A DNA stretch of 64,000 nucleotides from Chlorocebus sabaeus (taxonomy: Eukaryota; Chordata; Mammalia; Primates; Cercopithecidae), in contig NC_132914.1 of NCBI RefSeq assembly GCF_047675955.1, positions 39,395,521-39,459,520 on the forward strand, written 5' to 3'. A program made the translations under genes and the position numbers. Position 1 is the first letter of the stretch. Every line of letters begins with the position of its first letter. A model generated the notes under the pieces. It saw nothing but the letters and a program-made list of their open reading frames with translations, was not told the origin of the DNA and searched no databases. This document shows positions 45,890 to 57,643 of the stretch, piece by piece.

Positions 45890-46680
45890 TTCTATTTCCC
45901 TTATATACTACTCTGCGGTATACCACATTCAAATTGCTGAAAAGAAAAAAGAAAAAATCTTGAAGGAACAAGAGGAAAAAAAGACATGTTACATACAGAG
46001 GAACAAAGATAAGAATTGTAGCCAGCATCTCATCAGAAACTGTACAAAACAGAAGACAAGGGGGTGATATATTTAAAGTGCTGGAAATTTTTAAATGCCA
46101 ACCAGAATTCTATACCCAGCAAAACTATCCTTCAAAAACGAAAAAGAAATACTTTCTCAGATAAATAAAAACTGAGGGAAGCCAATGTCTGCATACTTAA
46201 CTCTATGGGATGTACTGAAGGAAGTATGATATCTGTCTTAGTCTGTTCAGGCTGCCATAACAAAACACTACAGACTACGTGGCATGAACAACAGAGATTT
46301 ATCTTCTCCCGGTTCTGGAGGTTAGAAGTTCCTGATAAGGATACCAACATGTTCCAGATCTGGAAAGGTCCATCTCCCTGACTTGCAGATGGCTGCCTTC
46401 TTGCTGTGGCCTCACACGGTAAAAAGAAGAAAACAGACTCTCTGGGGTCTCTTTTTATAAGACAGCAATCTTATCAGACCAGGGTCCCACCCTCATGATC
46501 TAATTACCTCCCAAAGAAACCATCTCCAAATACTATCACATTGGGGGTTAAGGCTTCAACATATGAATTTGGTGGGACACAGGCATTCAGCCCATAAAAA
46601 TATCAGACTGAAACCTCAATCTACATTAAAAAAAAAAAAAAAAAGAAACTGAAGAGCACTGGAAATAGAATACATGAAAC
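45890..46680 (+). mobile_element. L1 ORF1 3' fragment, split by MLT1
   Basis: ORF1 C-terminal region in sense: TACATACAGAGGAACAAAGA, CAGAATTCTATACCCAGCAA, AAACTATCCTTCAAAAACG, TTTCTCAGATAAATAAAAAC. It stops at 46233 and resumes at 46600 (ATATCAGACTGAAACC...GAAGAGCACTGGAAATAG). L1M/early L1P grade; no intact frame. Confidence 0.82.
46229..46604 (-). mobile_element. MLT1 LTR, antisense, with 5-bp TSD
   Basis: LTR at 46234-46599 between ATATC at 46229-46233 and 46600-46604. Reverse orientation: TGTCTTAGTCTGTTCAGGCT, TCTGGAGGTTAGAAGTTCC, CACCCTCATGATCTAATTAC, ending CAGCCCATAAAA. A 5-bp duplication is usual for the MaLR group. Solo LTR. Confidence 0.93.
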
Positions 46681-47149
46681 TCCAATAGAATGAGAACATT
46701 ACCTAGTTTTTCACTCCTAGGTCTCCAACAGTTGGAACAGTATCTGGGATGTGCTCAGAAGTATTCAAAATAAATACTTCTAAATGAGTGAATGAATGTC
46801 AGAATAAGTGAACATATGCCTGATGAATCGATGTGGATTTTGAGGAATCCGAATGATGATCAATAGCTCAGTGGTACCATGATAAGCTCATTTATGCAAC
46901 CAGTTTTATACTGGGTCTCATAAAAATTAATTCCAAGAGTTTTTAGTTTCACATCAGCAGGATTCCATTCTTTTCTAGCATTCTTTTATGGTAAGACAAT
47001 CCCTCTCACTACTATCGCTTTAGCAATCCTGCTAAATAAGAGCAGAGTTTCATGTAAATATGAAAATGAGCATTCAGATTTAGAAATAATTATGCAGAGC
47101 TACACTATAAAAATGCTGAAAGAAGTACAGTTAAATTGTAGAGGAATTG
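46681..47149. other. Unique non-coding sequence
   Basis: Nothing recognised. Confidence 0.5.
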
Positions 47150-47430
47150 AAAATGAAATACAAAAATATACACATACTCTATGATTCCACTTATAAAGCA
47201 AACTAATCTATAGTAAAACAAATATGTAAATTAGTTTATTCTGGAAAGATTGACTAGAAAGGGGTGCAAGTGAACTTTCTGGAATGATTTTTTAAATGTC
47301 TATATCTTCATAGGAATGCAGGATATTCAGATGCATGCATTTGTCAAAACTCAGCAAATCGGACTCCAGATTTATGCCTGTGATTGTATATAATTTTTAT
47401 CCTCAAAATAATTATAAGTGAAGATTGAAT
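47150..47430 (+). mobile_element. Old L1M 3' end
   Basis: CTCTATGATTCCACTTATAA, GAACTTTCTGGAATGATTTT and a TGCATTTGTCAAAACTCA...ATGCCTGTGATTGTATATAA-type terminus fit an L1MC/L1ME 3' UTR. Confidence 0.6.
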
Positions 47431-47689
47431 TCTAGTACATAGGTTTACTTTTGGCAATAGTATGGGTTAAGAATTCTAGCACTAGCTTCTAAGTCTGAAT
47501 AAATTAGTAAATATTTTGGATAGTGGCAGCCAGGTTTTTCACTGTCAGAGATGAAAGTTACAAATATGGAAAAGGGAAGCCTACAATAAAAAGCCTACAG
47601 TGTTGAGTTAGAATTGGAGGTACGAGAAATAATCGAGGATTTCTAATATACAGATGATAGGTAGAAGAGAAATAACTATAAATACATGT

Positions 47690-47732
47690 GTTTGCGCGTG
47701 TGTGTGTGTGCACGCGCGTGTGTGTGTGTTTT
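47690..47732 (+). repeat. GT/GC alternating microsatellite
   Basis: GTTTGCGCGTGTGTGTGTGTG followed by CACGCGCGTGTGTGTG: alternating purine-pyrimidine throughout, the type able to adopt Z-DNA. Confidence 0.95.
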
Positions 47733-47819
47733 TCCTAGCTGTGTACACTGAGAGCTACTTACACTAGAAATAAATTGCACTCTGGTATCAATGCCTGCCA
47801 GAGCTTGGTTTTCATATAG

Positions 47820-49430
47820 CATTCTCCCCTAAAAAGAACCAAAGCTCTTTGGAAAAGAAAGATTGATTTCAGGGTTAGGGCAGAATAAGTGTAAGATCAG
47901 CCTGGAACATCTTGTGCGAGAAAGTACAGAAGTGTTCCAAAAAAGTGATAGAAACATGCCCAAAAGACACAAAAGCCAGCTTAAGATTTCCACTGACCAA
48001 ATGCAAAACATTTTAAGTAACAAAATAAATAGTGATAGTAATGAATTATGACTCATTGACTAAAATAAGACTCCATGAGTCCATACTGATAAAAATAAAT
48101 AGTTAGATAAATGGAGGACGAGGGAAAACATGTTCTGACAGTAGAATGCTAATGCATATAAAATAAAGGATGGGTGTTAGAAAATCACTAACGAATGCTA
48201 AAATTGGTAAGTGAACCAATTTGATGAAGAGCAAGATGTACAAAATCTCAAAGTATCTCCCCATAAATTACTTATTAATTATAAAGAAAAAATAGTAACT
48301 TTCATTGGAAAAATCTTGCAGATATCATCTTAAGCAAGTGATAAAGTTTAACAATACTGAAATGGGAACAAATCAACATAATAGGCATCCCAATACAATA
48401 ATGCACTGAGAAAGACACAACATCACTTCTTTTTAAAAAAAAAAAAAAAATGGAGTCCCTCTCTGTCGCCCAAGCTGGAGTGCAGTGGCACATCCTCAGC
48501 TCACTGCAACCTCCACTACCAGGTTCAAGCAATTCTCTTGCCTCAGCCTCCCAAGTAGCTGGGATTACAGGCACACACCACCATGCCTGACTAATTTTTT
48601 TGTATTTTTAGTAGAGACAGCATTTCGTCATGTTAGCCAGGGTGGTCTCAAACTCCTGACCTCAGGTGATCTGCCTGCCTCGGCTTCCCAAAGTGCTAGG
48701 ATTACAGGCATAAGCCAGCATGCCCAGCCCACAATATCACTTCTATGGTTTTCTTGCCAGACATGTATAACACCAATCTAGTCATAAGGAAATATCACAC
48801 AAGTCAATTGAGCACTATTCTACAAAATAACTGGCCTGTACTATGCAAAATTTCAGACAAAAAGCACAAAATAAAGGCTGAAGAATTGTTCCAGACTGAA
48901 TGACTGTAAAGAGACATGACAATTAAAAATAATGCGTGATCCTGGACTGATCTTGGAGAATGGACGATATTTGAATATGGACTGTGGATTAAATCATTGT
49001 ACTGTGTCAATGGCACAACCCTTCATTTTGATCATTATACTGTGGTTATTGTCAGAAGTTTCCTTGTTCAAAGGAAAGACACACTATCACATATAATGGC
49101 AAAGGAACTCTGAAGTGGTGCAGGAAAAAAATTCTATGTATATATGTAAAACACTCAATTTACCCTGATTTGGTCATTACACATTATATGCCTGTATCAC
49201 AACAGCACATGCTGTGGATGTGGATTAAATCATTCCACTGTGGCTTACATACATATATGTATATAATTATATACACAGAATTATAAAGCAAGTGGAGAAA
49301 AATATGCATGTATAAACTTGGCAAATTTGGATAAAGGGTATACAGAAGTTCTTTGTACTATTCTTGTAAATTTTCTGTAAGCTCAATTTATATCAAAATA
49401 AAATACTTTTTTTAAAAAAAAGAAAGTGAA
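47820..49430 (+). mobile_element. Ancient L1M-like 3' region, interrupted by Alu
   Basis: GACTCCATGAGTCCATACTG, TTGAAGAGCAAGATG-like, GAGAAAGACACAACATCAC and, past the Alu, TATGGTTTTCTTGCCAGACA, AAATAACTGGCCTGTACTAT, GAAGAATTGTTCCAGACTGA, GTGATCCTGGACTGATC and the end TTTTCTGTAAGCTCAATTTATAT...AAATAAA follow one known ancient repeat I place among L1M 3' UTRs. About 49110-49310 may be a separate insertion. Confidence 0.5.
48416..48744 (-). mobile_element. AluS, antisense, with 15-bp TSD
   Basis: CACAACATCACTTCT (48416-48430) and CACAATATCACTTCT (48730-48744) flank it, one mismatch. Where an antisense Alu should begin with a T-run, this one reads TTTT followed by a run of As before TGGAGTCCC. 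Confidence 0.9.
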
Positions 49431-49844
49431 TATTTAAGGATATAGCAAGAACCTTCAATTCTGAGCAATGTCATTAGGATCATGTGACTAATAACATCCA
49501 GAATCCCTAGCTCAGCTTCATAGAGTGTCAGTATAAAAGATTTTAAAAAAGCTTTTATTTTCCCTGGAAGTCATAAATCTATAATCTCTTTTTGCAAGAC
49601 AAATATGTAATGAATGTGTAAATTATGCAATAATCCTTACTTTTAAAAAATTTATTTTTAGTTATTATAGGTACATAGTAGTTGTATGTATTTGTTGGGT
49701 GCATGTGCTGTTTTGATACAGGCATACAATGTGTAATGATCAAATCAGGGTCACTGGGGTGTCTATCACCTCAAGCACTTATCATTTCTTTGTGTTATGA
49801 ACATTCTAATTCCATTATTTTAGTTATTTTAAAATATACAACAG

Positions 49845-50119
49845 ACTGGGCACAGTGGCTCACACCTGTAATCCCAGCACTTTGGGAGGCTGAGGTGGGT
49901 GGATCACGACACGAGGTCAGGAGATTTGAGACCACGGTGAAACTCCATCTCTACTTAAAAATACAAAAAATTAGCCAGGTATGGTGGCGGGCACCTGTAA
50001 TCCCAGCTACTCGGGAGGCTGAGGCAGGAGAATGGCGTGAAGCTGGGAGGCGGAGCTTGTAGTGAGCCAAGATCGTGCCACTGCACTCCAGCCTGGGTGA
50101 CAGAGTGAGACTCCATCTC

Positions 50120-50136
<17 letters not shown>
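49845..50136 (+). mobile_element. Alu with AluYd-type 12-bp deletion
   Basis: The left arm reads GAGACCACGGTGAAAC: the 12 bases TCCTGGCTAACA expected between GACCA and CGG are missing, the diagnostic deletion of the AluYd lineage. The rest is AluY-like with ACTGGGCACAG at the start and an A tail to 50136. Confidence 0.8.
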
Positions 50137-50180
<44 letters not shown>

Positions 50181-50188
50181 TACACACA
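50137..50188 (+). repeat. TA/CA compound microsatellite in the Alu TSD
   Basis: About ten TA units, then CA units with one TA break. It lies where the second TSD copy (ATATACA-like, compare AAAATATACAAC at 49831-49842) should be. Confidence 0.95.
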
Positions 50189-50384
50189 ATAAATTATTGT
50201 TAACTATAGTCACCCTGTTGTGCCACCAAATACTGGATCTTACTCCTTCTATCTAACTGTATTTATTTAATAAGAAGAAATTATTTCTTTTAGACCCTCA
50301 GTTACAAACTTTCATGGAAGGAGCGGAAAAATCTACCATTGCTGAAGACCTACCATGTGGGATGGAACAGAGTACAAGCTCATG

Positions 50385-50525
50385 CTGTGGAAACTGTAGA
50401 CCCAGATGTGAAGCCCACTCAGTTCCTTACTATCTACCATCAACAAGTCACTTAACCTCTCTGATTTCTCATCAATAAAATGGAAATAAGAGTGTCATCT
50501 AGCTAAATTGAGTGAAGAGTAAAAA
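50385..50525 (+). mobile_element. MIR
   Basis: CATCAACAAGTCACTTAACC, TCTCTGATTTCTCATCAATA and AAATGGAAATAAGAGTGTCA fit the MIR core in sense. Confidence 0.75.
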
Positions 50526-50537
50526 TAATATATGTAA

Positions 50538-50828
50538 GGTTGGGTGCAGTGGCTCACATCCATAATCCCCGCACTTTGGGAGCCTGAGGCAGGAGAACTG
50601 CTTGAGCTCAGGCGTTCAAGACCAGCCTGGGAAGCATGGTGAAACCTCGTCTCTACCAAAAAAAAAAGTTAGCTAGGAGTGGTGGTGCACACCTGTAGTC
50701 CCAGCTACTCAGGAGACTGCAGTGGGAGGATCACCTGAGCCTGGGAAGTTGAGGTTGCAGTGAGCCAAGATCACACCACTGCACTCCAGCCTAGGCTACA
50801 CAGCAAGACTCTGTCTCAAAAAAAAAAG
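50538..50828 (+). mobile_element. AluJb
   Basis: GGTTGGGTGCAGTGG start, diverged left arm (CAAGACCAGCCTGGGAAGCA) and AluJ-like right arm. Tail runs into a TG repeat. Confidence 0.88.
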
Positions 50829-50857
50829 TGTGTGTGTGTCTGTGTGTGTGTGTGTAA
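50829..50857 (+). repeat. TG microsatellite
   Basis: GTGTGTGTGT with one TC interruption, grown at the AluJb tail. Confidence 0.95.
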
Positions 50858-50889
50858 AAAGAGTGGAACAACCATTCCATAAATATAAT

Positions 50890-51095
50890 CAATTTTTTGT
50901 GCAAAGAACTTCTCAGCATTATCACATTTCACCTTCACAACCACACTGAGGAAGGTGGCATTATTCTCATTTTTACATTTTAGAAAGCAGACTACTCACG
51001 TTAAATATGTTGCATGATTTGTAAGTAAACCACCCTAGATCTGAACCCCGGTGTGACTGATTCCAAAGTCCATGCTCAGTTTACCGTGCAATACT
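50890..51095 (-). mobile_element. MIR
   Basis: TTATCACATTTCACCTTCAC, TTATTCTCATTTTTACATTT, TAGATCTGAACCCC and GATTCCAAAGTCCATGCTC give reversed MIR order. Confidence 0.78.
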
Positions 51096-51426
51096 ATCAT
51101 GCAAAATGCACAGGAACAGGAAAGGCAGTGACAAGATGGTCTCTGGACCAAACTAAGGTAAAAATGACCCTGCAGCTAATGGCTCAAAGAACACTTGTTG
51201 ATCTTAACCTGAATTTTGAGGATGTCATTTATGTCTTCTTAATAAATGATAGAATAATTTGAAATGACATTTTCATTATTACCTCGAACCATAATGCCAA
51301 ACCACTGCTCGTGACCAGTCGACTACTATGCTGTTACACTGATGGGTCTTTTTTCATCTAACCTCTTCCATCGCTGGTAGTGACATCATCACCACCACCG
51401 ACATCACCACCAGCATTGCTGGTATT

Positions 51427-51748
51427 AAAGAATGTCGGGCCAGGTGCAGTGGCTCACGCCTATAATCCCAGAACTTTGGGAGGCCAAGGCGGGTGGATCA
51501 CCTGAGGTTGGGAGTTCGAGACCAGTCTGACCAACGTGGAGAAACCTCGTCTCTACTAAAAATACAAAATTAGCCAGGCATGGTGGAACATGCCTGTAAT
51601 CCCAGCTACTAGGGAGGCTGAGGCAGGAGAATCGCTTGAACCCCGGAGGTGGGGATTGCAGTGAGCCGGAATCAGGCCGTTGCACTCCGGCCTGGGAACA
51701 AGAGTGAAACTCCGTCTCAAAAAAAAAAAAAAAAAAAAAAGAATGTCG
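51427..51748 (+). mobile_element. AluS with TSD
   Basis: AAAGAATGTCG at 51427-51437 and 51738-51748. Full-length AluS at 51438 onward with GAGACCAGTCTGACCAAC and a 20-base A tail. Confidence 0.93.
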
Positions 51749-53104
51749 AGGATGGATCTAGAAATCTTTGTTATCAACTCAGTCATACTTTGTTTTTAAG
51801 GCGAATAACATAGGCTAAAGTTTTGCCCTTAAAAACCCATCAACCAAGAATTAGAAGGTATATTTCAATTCGCATATTTTAGGAGAATGTTAATACGGTC
51901 ATTTCACAGATGAGAGAACTCAGCCTCAGTGATTCTAAGTGTTTCTGAAAACCTCATGCTCACAGTTTTCTGAGACTCAAATCTGAAAATCATTAGCCAG
52001 GCTAGTGTAAGCTATCTTAATGGCTGTGGTTGTAGATGAGGGAGATAAAAACTTCTAACAAAAATGGGTCACAAACTATCTAGGCTTGTTTTAATCAGTG
52101 ATGTAAATTGGCTCCAGACCCACAAACTAAGCCAATGGAGAAAAAGAAATCAGGCTAGGCGGAAAGATAAATGACCATATATAGACATATTTTAAATTCA
52201 AGTATATTTTAAAGGCACATTGATCTGTACATTGCAACCTTTAGTTGCACACAATAGAAACAACCTAAGCATTTGAGAAAGGGAGGGGGGAAGGAGAGAG
52301 GGAGGGAGGAAAAGGCGGTGTTTTCTAAGGCTGTCAGTGCTCACTGATGGCCAATGTGTCATTTCTAACCGCAAGAAGAGTACAAAGAAATGGTGAAAAA
52401 TTGCTAATTCCAATGTTGTAGGGCTTAATCATTTTTAACTAATCTGCAGTCCTGACATGCAGCATGAATTCAATTTGCCACCAAATTTGAATGTATAACT
52501 CTCTGGAAAAAAAGATCACTAAAGATTACAAAGCATAGTGTAATTTTGTCTATTCTCATAAAAGCTATTCAATCAACACTCTTTTTCAAAAGCAATCAAA
52601 CAAACCTAGTTGAGTTCAACCAAAAGAATGAGGGAAATAATATCTGCCCTGCCCCCAGCAATGTGGCTACTGTGATAAGGTAATGACCTTCACACACACA
52701 TGCACACACACGCACACACACACACACACTTTTGTATGAAGACATTGGTTAACTGTAAAGCACTGTCCGTGTGAGTTTTAACACTAAGGAAGTCATTAGT
52801 GGTCTGGCCCAGGGCTGTGCACTGTGCAACTTTAAGACGGTGTGTATTGTTGTTGTTATTATTATCAAACATGATTCAATAAACTCACAACCACATCATG
52901 AAGAGATGCATGTTTCACCCAAAGTGCACAGACAGTACCCACTAGGCCAGCACAGAACAAAGTTCTTTATTCAGAACTTTCCTGAACAGCAAAGTCCTTC
53001 ACATACCTATAAAGTGCTCAGTAATTTTTGAAAAATAGACCTAAGCTGAAGCACTGCCTGGCTCTACATGGAGCTTTCCTCAAACATCTCACCCACAAGG
53101 CAGC
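51749..53104. other. Mostly unique non-coding sequence
   Basis: Contains a purine tract (GGGAGG units, 52275-52318), a CA microsatellite (52691-52730) and a TTG/TTA run (52848-52866). Nothing else recognised. Confidence 0.5.
52691..52730 (+). repeat. CA microsatellite
   Basis: CA units with TGC and CG interruptions. Confidence 0.95.
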
Positions 53105-53378
53105 ATAATAAGAACAATACAATTAGTAACAGGTACTATTTGTTCACACCAACTGTGTAATAAGTTAAACATGCTAATCACTTTACATCCATCACTTCAT
53201 TTAATCCCTACAACAAATTTATGAAGTCTATACTATCCTTATTCCCGTTTCACATAAGAGGCAACTGAGGCTCAGATATGTCATTTGCCCAAGGGCAAAC
53301 AACAAATAGTAAGTAATAGAAATGAGCTTCCAACCAGATTTCTCTAACTGCAATAACTGTGCTCTTAACCACAGATGA
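53105..53378 (-). mobile_element. MIR, nearly full length
   Basis: Long reversed MIR: ACTTTACATCCATCACTTCA, TTTAATCCCTACAACAAATT, AGGCAACTGAGGCTCAGATA, ATTTGCCCAAGGGCAAACAA and TGTGCTCTTAACCACAG. Confidence 0.87.
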
Positions 53379-54949
53379 GGTTTTAATGTCCCTATATCCC
53401 CTTCATGTCAGAGAAAGAAATACAATCACAAAGTGGCTAACAAACAGTTAAAAGGATGGCTGACAGTCCCAGGTTCCCTTGCATTTGAAAAATCCAGGTT
53501 ATTAAATCTGCGTTTTGTAAGTGGGAATTCCACATGACATTCAAATCCATGGGTCTCAATTAATGTGCACTCACAAAAAAGCATCCATGTCCACAGCCCT
53601 CATTGATGGTATATTTATCATGGTTATGAGGTTTAGACTTACACAACTCACTCTGGTTTAATAGCTTCCACTTTTCGCCTATTGCTAATGAAGCCAGATC
53701 ATCCCCATTCCACTCTGGAGACAGAAATCCCTGCAGAAGAGCGACACTCACTGAGCTTCTGGCTGTATGCCTTTGAAAATGAATGGACTTTTTAGCTGAC
53801 CTTTGAATGGTCTAGTAGAGAGGCCCCAGGCAGACACTGCCAGAGTATCTCTCTGACCATATCTATTGGATCCCTGAAGGCTTCCCTTCTTGAGAATTCT
53901 CTATTAAAATGCAAAAGTCTTCACTACTGCCAAACAGAATGCTGAGCCCTGCTGGTTCCCGCAGAGTTCCAGACTTGGCACTCGGCCATTGGATTCACAG
54001 CACCTGCCAGAGCCTCTTCCATCCAACCATATTCCTGGCCAGGCTCCCTGGTCTACCCAGGCCTGCTTCTGCCCAACCAGGACCTGGCAGGACTTGCTCC
54101 CTCATTACACATGCTCTCTCCACTGGCTCACCTACCTTGGCCTTCAAATACTGTGGAACCATGAGATTTATCAACACCAGGATACTTCTCAGCATGAAAG
54201 GGGACACCATATTGACCACACCCTGGGACAAAGACATAAATCTGCAGACCTAGATCTAGCCACTCCATTAAATACCCATAGGACTTCCCTATCTTAAAAT
54301 TACAGTCTAGTCTGGTGTCTTTTCTAGAGATTCATCCAATTTTTTCCTCTATCTTCTCTGCCAAAAGTCTAGAATGAGTTATCTACAAATATAGCCTCCA
54401 TGTACTCACCACCCACTCCCCTCTAATCTCCAATCAATTAATTTTCTGCCGCCACCATTCAGCTGAACTGACTTTGTATACTCAATCAAACCTTTCTCTT
54501 AGTCGTTTTTCTCCAAAACTCTATATCTGGTTCACCTTCCATGCCCCAGTCTTTAGCTTCCTCGAGATCTCACAGTCTCATCTGTTCTTTGATTATTCCC
54601 TACTGTAAATGGCAGATACCTTTAAACATTTGAAAAAGCTGTCTTTTCTATGTTAAATCTCAGTTGTCCTTCATTTAGCACAATTTTTGCAATCCTCTCA
54701 TCCGGGCCACTTCCTCTGGCTGAGCTCTGGTTCTTCAATATTCTCCTTGAAATGTTTCATCAAGAAACTCAAGCTCACTTCTCCCGACTCCACCTCTCTC
54801 TACGAATCCAGACTCATATAGTTGTAGCTTTGTTGGCAGCTTTTTTACTCTGGTGGCTTCTACCATGGACACCATCAACAACATCTGCTAGGTCCTCATT
54901 TATGAATTCTTACTAAGTTGCTTGCTTCCATCTTGACCTTGTGCAGTGA
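53379..54949. other. Unique non-coding sequence
   Basis: About 1.6 kb; several short overlapping frames on both strands at 53900-54300 without domain or splice support. Confidence 0.5.
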
Positions 54950-55150
54950 TTTTTTTTTTCCTTTGTCAACCCAAATATAGGATTTTACATTTATCCCTCT
55001 TACATTTCAACGTCTTAATTTCAATCCCATTTCACAGCCTGTCAAGACCCTTTTGAGCTTTAATGCTGTCATCTATCATGTTAACCCTTCTTTCTATTGA
55101 GTTGTCTACAAATTTGATAAGCATCTCTTATATGATTTTCTCTTTTCTGT
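54950..55150 (+). mobile_element. L3/CR1-like ancient LINE fragment
   Basis: GGATTTTACATTTATCCCTC, CAGCCTGTCAAGACCCTTTT, TGCTGTCATCTATCATGTTA and CTACAAATTTGATAAGCATC follow an ancient amniote repeat I place with L3/CR1. Orientation is uncertain. Confidence 0.45.
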
Positions 55151-55281
55151 GTCAATTTCAGCTTAGAGACAGCTGATTTTTCAAACATACGTGTTAAAGA
55201 CCTTTTCACTGCCTCTCAGCTGCTCTATATGTCACCAGTTCTCACCTCCCCAATCTAGGTTATTATTCCTGTTACTTGAAA

Positions 55282-55430
55282 CAGTGGTTCTGAGACTTTA
55301 GTGGACATCAGCATTACCTGTCACATTCATTAGAATGCATATTCCCAGGCCCAAGCTCCAGCAATTCTGATTCAGTAAATTGGAGAAGACTCCAAGAGTA
55401 AGTGCCTTTAACAAGCACTCCAGGGATCAA
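55282..55430 (+). mobile_element. MER5A-type hAT-Charlie DNA transposon
   Basis: CAGTGGTTCTGAGACTTTAG start, CATCAGCATTACCTG, CCCAGGCCCAAGCTCCAG and ATTCTGATTCAGTAAATTGG. Non-autonomous; the right end is eroded. Confidence 0.85.
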
Positions 55431-55496
55431 CGAATAATCTGCACAATGGTATTTAAACACTTCTTTAGGACCGCAAACTTCTGCTTTTTTGGAATC

Positions 55497-55542
55497 TGTG
55501 TGTGTGTGTGTCAGAGAGAGACAGAGAGAGAGAGAGAGAGGT
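55497..55542 (+). repeat. TG/AG compound microsatellite
   Basis: TGTGTGTGTGTG then CAGAGAGAGACAGAGAGAGAG. Confidence 0.95.
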
Positions 55543-56587
55543 AGGTGACAGGGGTAGAGATGAGTTATATTTTCTAACTGCCTTCTCAGCTCTCAAATGT
55601 CTTTTAAGGGAATCAAACATAATGTCACTCTACCTATATTCAGCTACTCTTCATTCACATTTTCTAGGCAAATTCACGTTGTAAGTAAATGGTACCAAAA
55701 AGCTCTTTAAAGGACTAGACATTCAATTTGAAATTACTTAATACAGTGAACATAATCAAATGTCTTCTTAATGGTCTTAAATGTAAATAGATTATTTTGG
55801 GTCTTCATGTATATGTCTGTAACCTCAGGTTTATAAAACAACTGTTCCAGTCATAAATTTACGAAATGTTTCATCTTAATTGTTCAAAAGAATTTCAAAT
55901 ATTTCTGTGTTATATTTTTAGATTATCTCACTGTATTTATTTTAATTCAGCATTATTGTATTGGTTTTTAACCTCATGGGTTTCATTTGCCTTGAATCTT
56001 TTTACACTCAGCTCTTTAAAAATACTGTATTTAAAAATGTATCATGGTGATAGATACCTTATTTTATTTTAAAATTTTTTAGCTTTAAGACTGTGTTGCC
56101 TTCTTTAATTAAGTTCTTTCCTTTTCTTCAACCATCATTATTCTCATTTTCTGCCTTCTGTTTTCGGTCCCTTGCTTTCATGGTGCCTGACAAAAAAAAA
56201 TTATGGGTCACAGAAATGCCCCAAACATAAAAAATCCCCAAAACAACTGGGAAAGCATCAAAGTTGCCTAGCCAGATTTGTACCTGCTCCTCTGGCTTCT
56301 CCTAATTCTTCATCCCAAAGACTCAAGACACTCACAAGAAATCCCACATTAGGGACCTTAAAATAATCTCCATCGAATATCCTACATATATATTTTTGCT
56401 ATTAATTTGTTAAAGAAAGTCTGTTAAAACTACTAGCATTAGGATGTGCATGCTTCAAATTGGTTTTGTTTTGGTTTTTCTAAAACTTTTTAACTACCCT
56501 GATGCAAAGTCAGATCATTCAGTAAAATGACCCATCCAGCAAGCATGAATTGATTCATTAGGCCCATGTGGAAAGAGAGAGAGAGAT
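55543..56587. other. Unique non-coding sequence
   Basis: AT-rich, no repeat or exon recognised. Confidence 0.5.
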
Positions 56588-56725
56588 GATAGTAGTTGCC
56601 ATTTATTTACCTATGACATGGCATACTCTGCGATAAGTGCTTTATATATTGGACCCAACTGATCTTCACAACAATTCTGCAATGAAGATATTAGTATCCT
56701 TATTTTACAGATGGAGAGTCAATAC
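56588..56725 (-). mobile_element. MIR
   Basis: ATAAGTGCTTTATATATTGG, CTTCACAACAATTCTGCAAT and ATCCTTATTTTACAGATGGA fit reversed MIR. Confidence 0.75.
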
Positions 56726-57195
56726 TTCCCTGCTCCTTCTACCACTGCACACAGCCCTTCAGCCAGGTGGATCATTGTGGAGAGGTGGAAATGCTAGTTG
56801 TGGAGGACACTGTGCTGCTGAAGGACTCACTCTTGGAGCTGCTGGAGTAGCTGCTGCCACCTGACTTCTCTCAGATTTGCTCTTCAGCTTGAAGAGACCC
56901 CATATCCCAAGGTCATACCCCTTCCCATGGCCAGGTCATGTTCCATAACTCATCCCCCAAGGTGGGGAGGGAGTGATAGGGTCACCCTCTTCACCCAACC
57001 CCAGGACAACTCTAAGGGGACCTCCCAGCTACACAGAGCTCTCACAGGGCTGGCTGAAGCCTTCTTGCGACTGTGATGCGGCCAACTTGGCATCTACCTG
57101 TCCTGCTTCCTCCCTCTGCTCTCCTCCCCTCCAACTAATGGATCCTGAGAGCAAGTTTCCTTCTCAGTCTCCTTCTTGGAAAATCTGACCTACAA
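56726..57195 (+). mobile_element. Possible ancient interspersed repeat
   Basis: CTGCTGCCACCTGACTTCTC, GCCAACTTGGCATCTACCTG, TTTCCTTCTCAGTCTCCTTC and TGGAAAATCTGACCTACAAC resemble the late part of an old mammalian LTR-like repeat I cannot name. Moderately GC-rich. Treat as tentative. Confidence 0.3.
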
Positions 57196-57332
57196 CATTA
57201 GTTTTGTGGTGAAACATAGCAATTTTTATGTATGCCTCCTCTTTAACAAAAGAAGCATCAAAGGCAGTTATCACGGCTATGTAAAACATAACCCGTTAGC
57301 ACAGCTAAAGTGGCAGAGAAAGGAAAATGAAA

Positions 57333-57376
57333 CAAACAAAAAAAAAAAAAAAAGGGAAAGGAAAGGAAAGGAAATG
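57333..57376 (+). repeat. A-run and GGAAA microsatellite
   Basis: A16 followed by GGGAAAGGAAAGGAAAGGAA. Confidence 0.95.
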
Positions 57377-57643
57377 ACATAAAATTGAACCAGATATGTG
57401 GCTAACACAAAAATGAATCCATTCGTTCTGCCAGAAATTTGGCTCTTTTTTTGCCAAAGCAAAGAAAAAGTAAACTCTTGAATTCTACAATTCACAGTAA
57501 CCTTAGGTTGTTTGGTTAAATACACAGTTTCTCAGGAGAAACTAAGACCAGAGAGAATTACCTCCTGAGAATTCACACAAAGATATTCATGGCCTCACGT
57601 TAGATGCACATGTGAATTTTATGGAGACATATGCCTAACTGAT

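Larger units (their letters stand above)
49645..50275 (-). mobile_element. L1MA-like 3' end, antisense, split by Alu
   Basis: Reverse L1MA 3' UTR: TGGGTGCATGTGCTGTTTTG, GTGTAATGATCAAATCAGGG, CACCTCAAGCACTTATCATT to 49844, then AATAAATTATTGTTAACTAT, AGTCACCCTGTTGTGC and CTTCTATCTAACTGTATTTA after the Alu and microsatellite. Confidence 0.83.
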
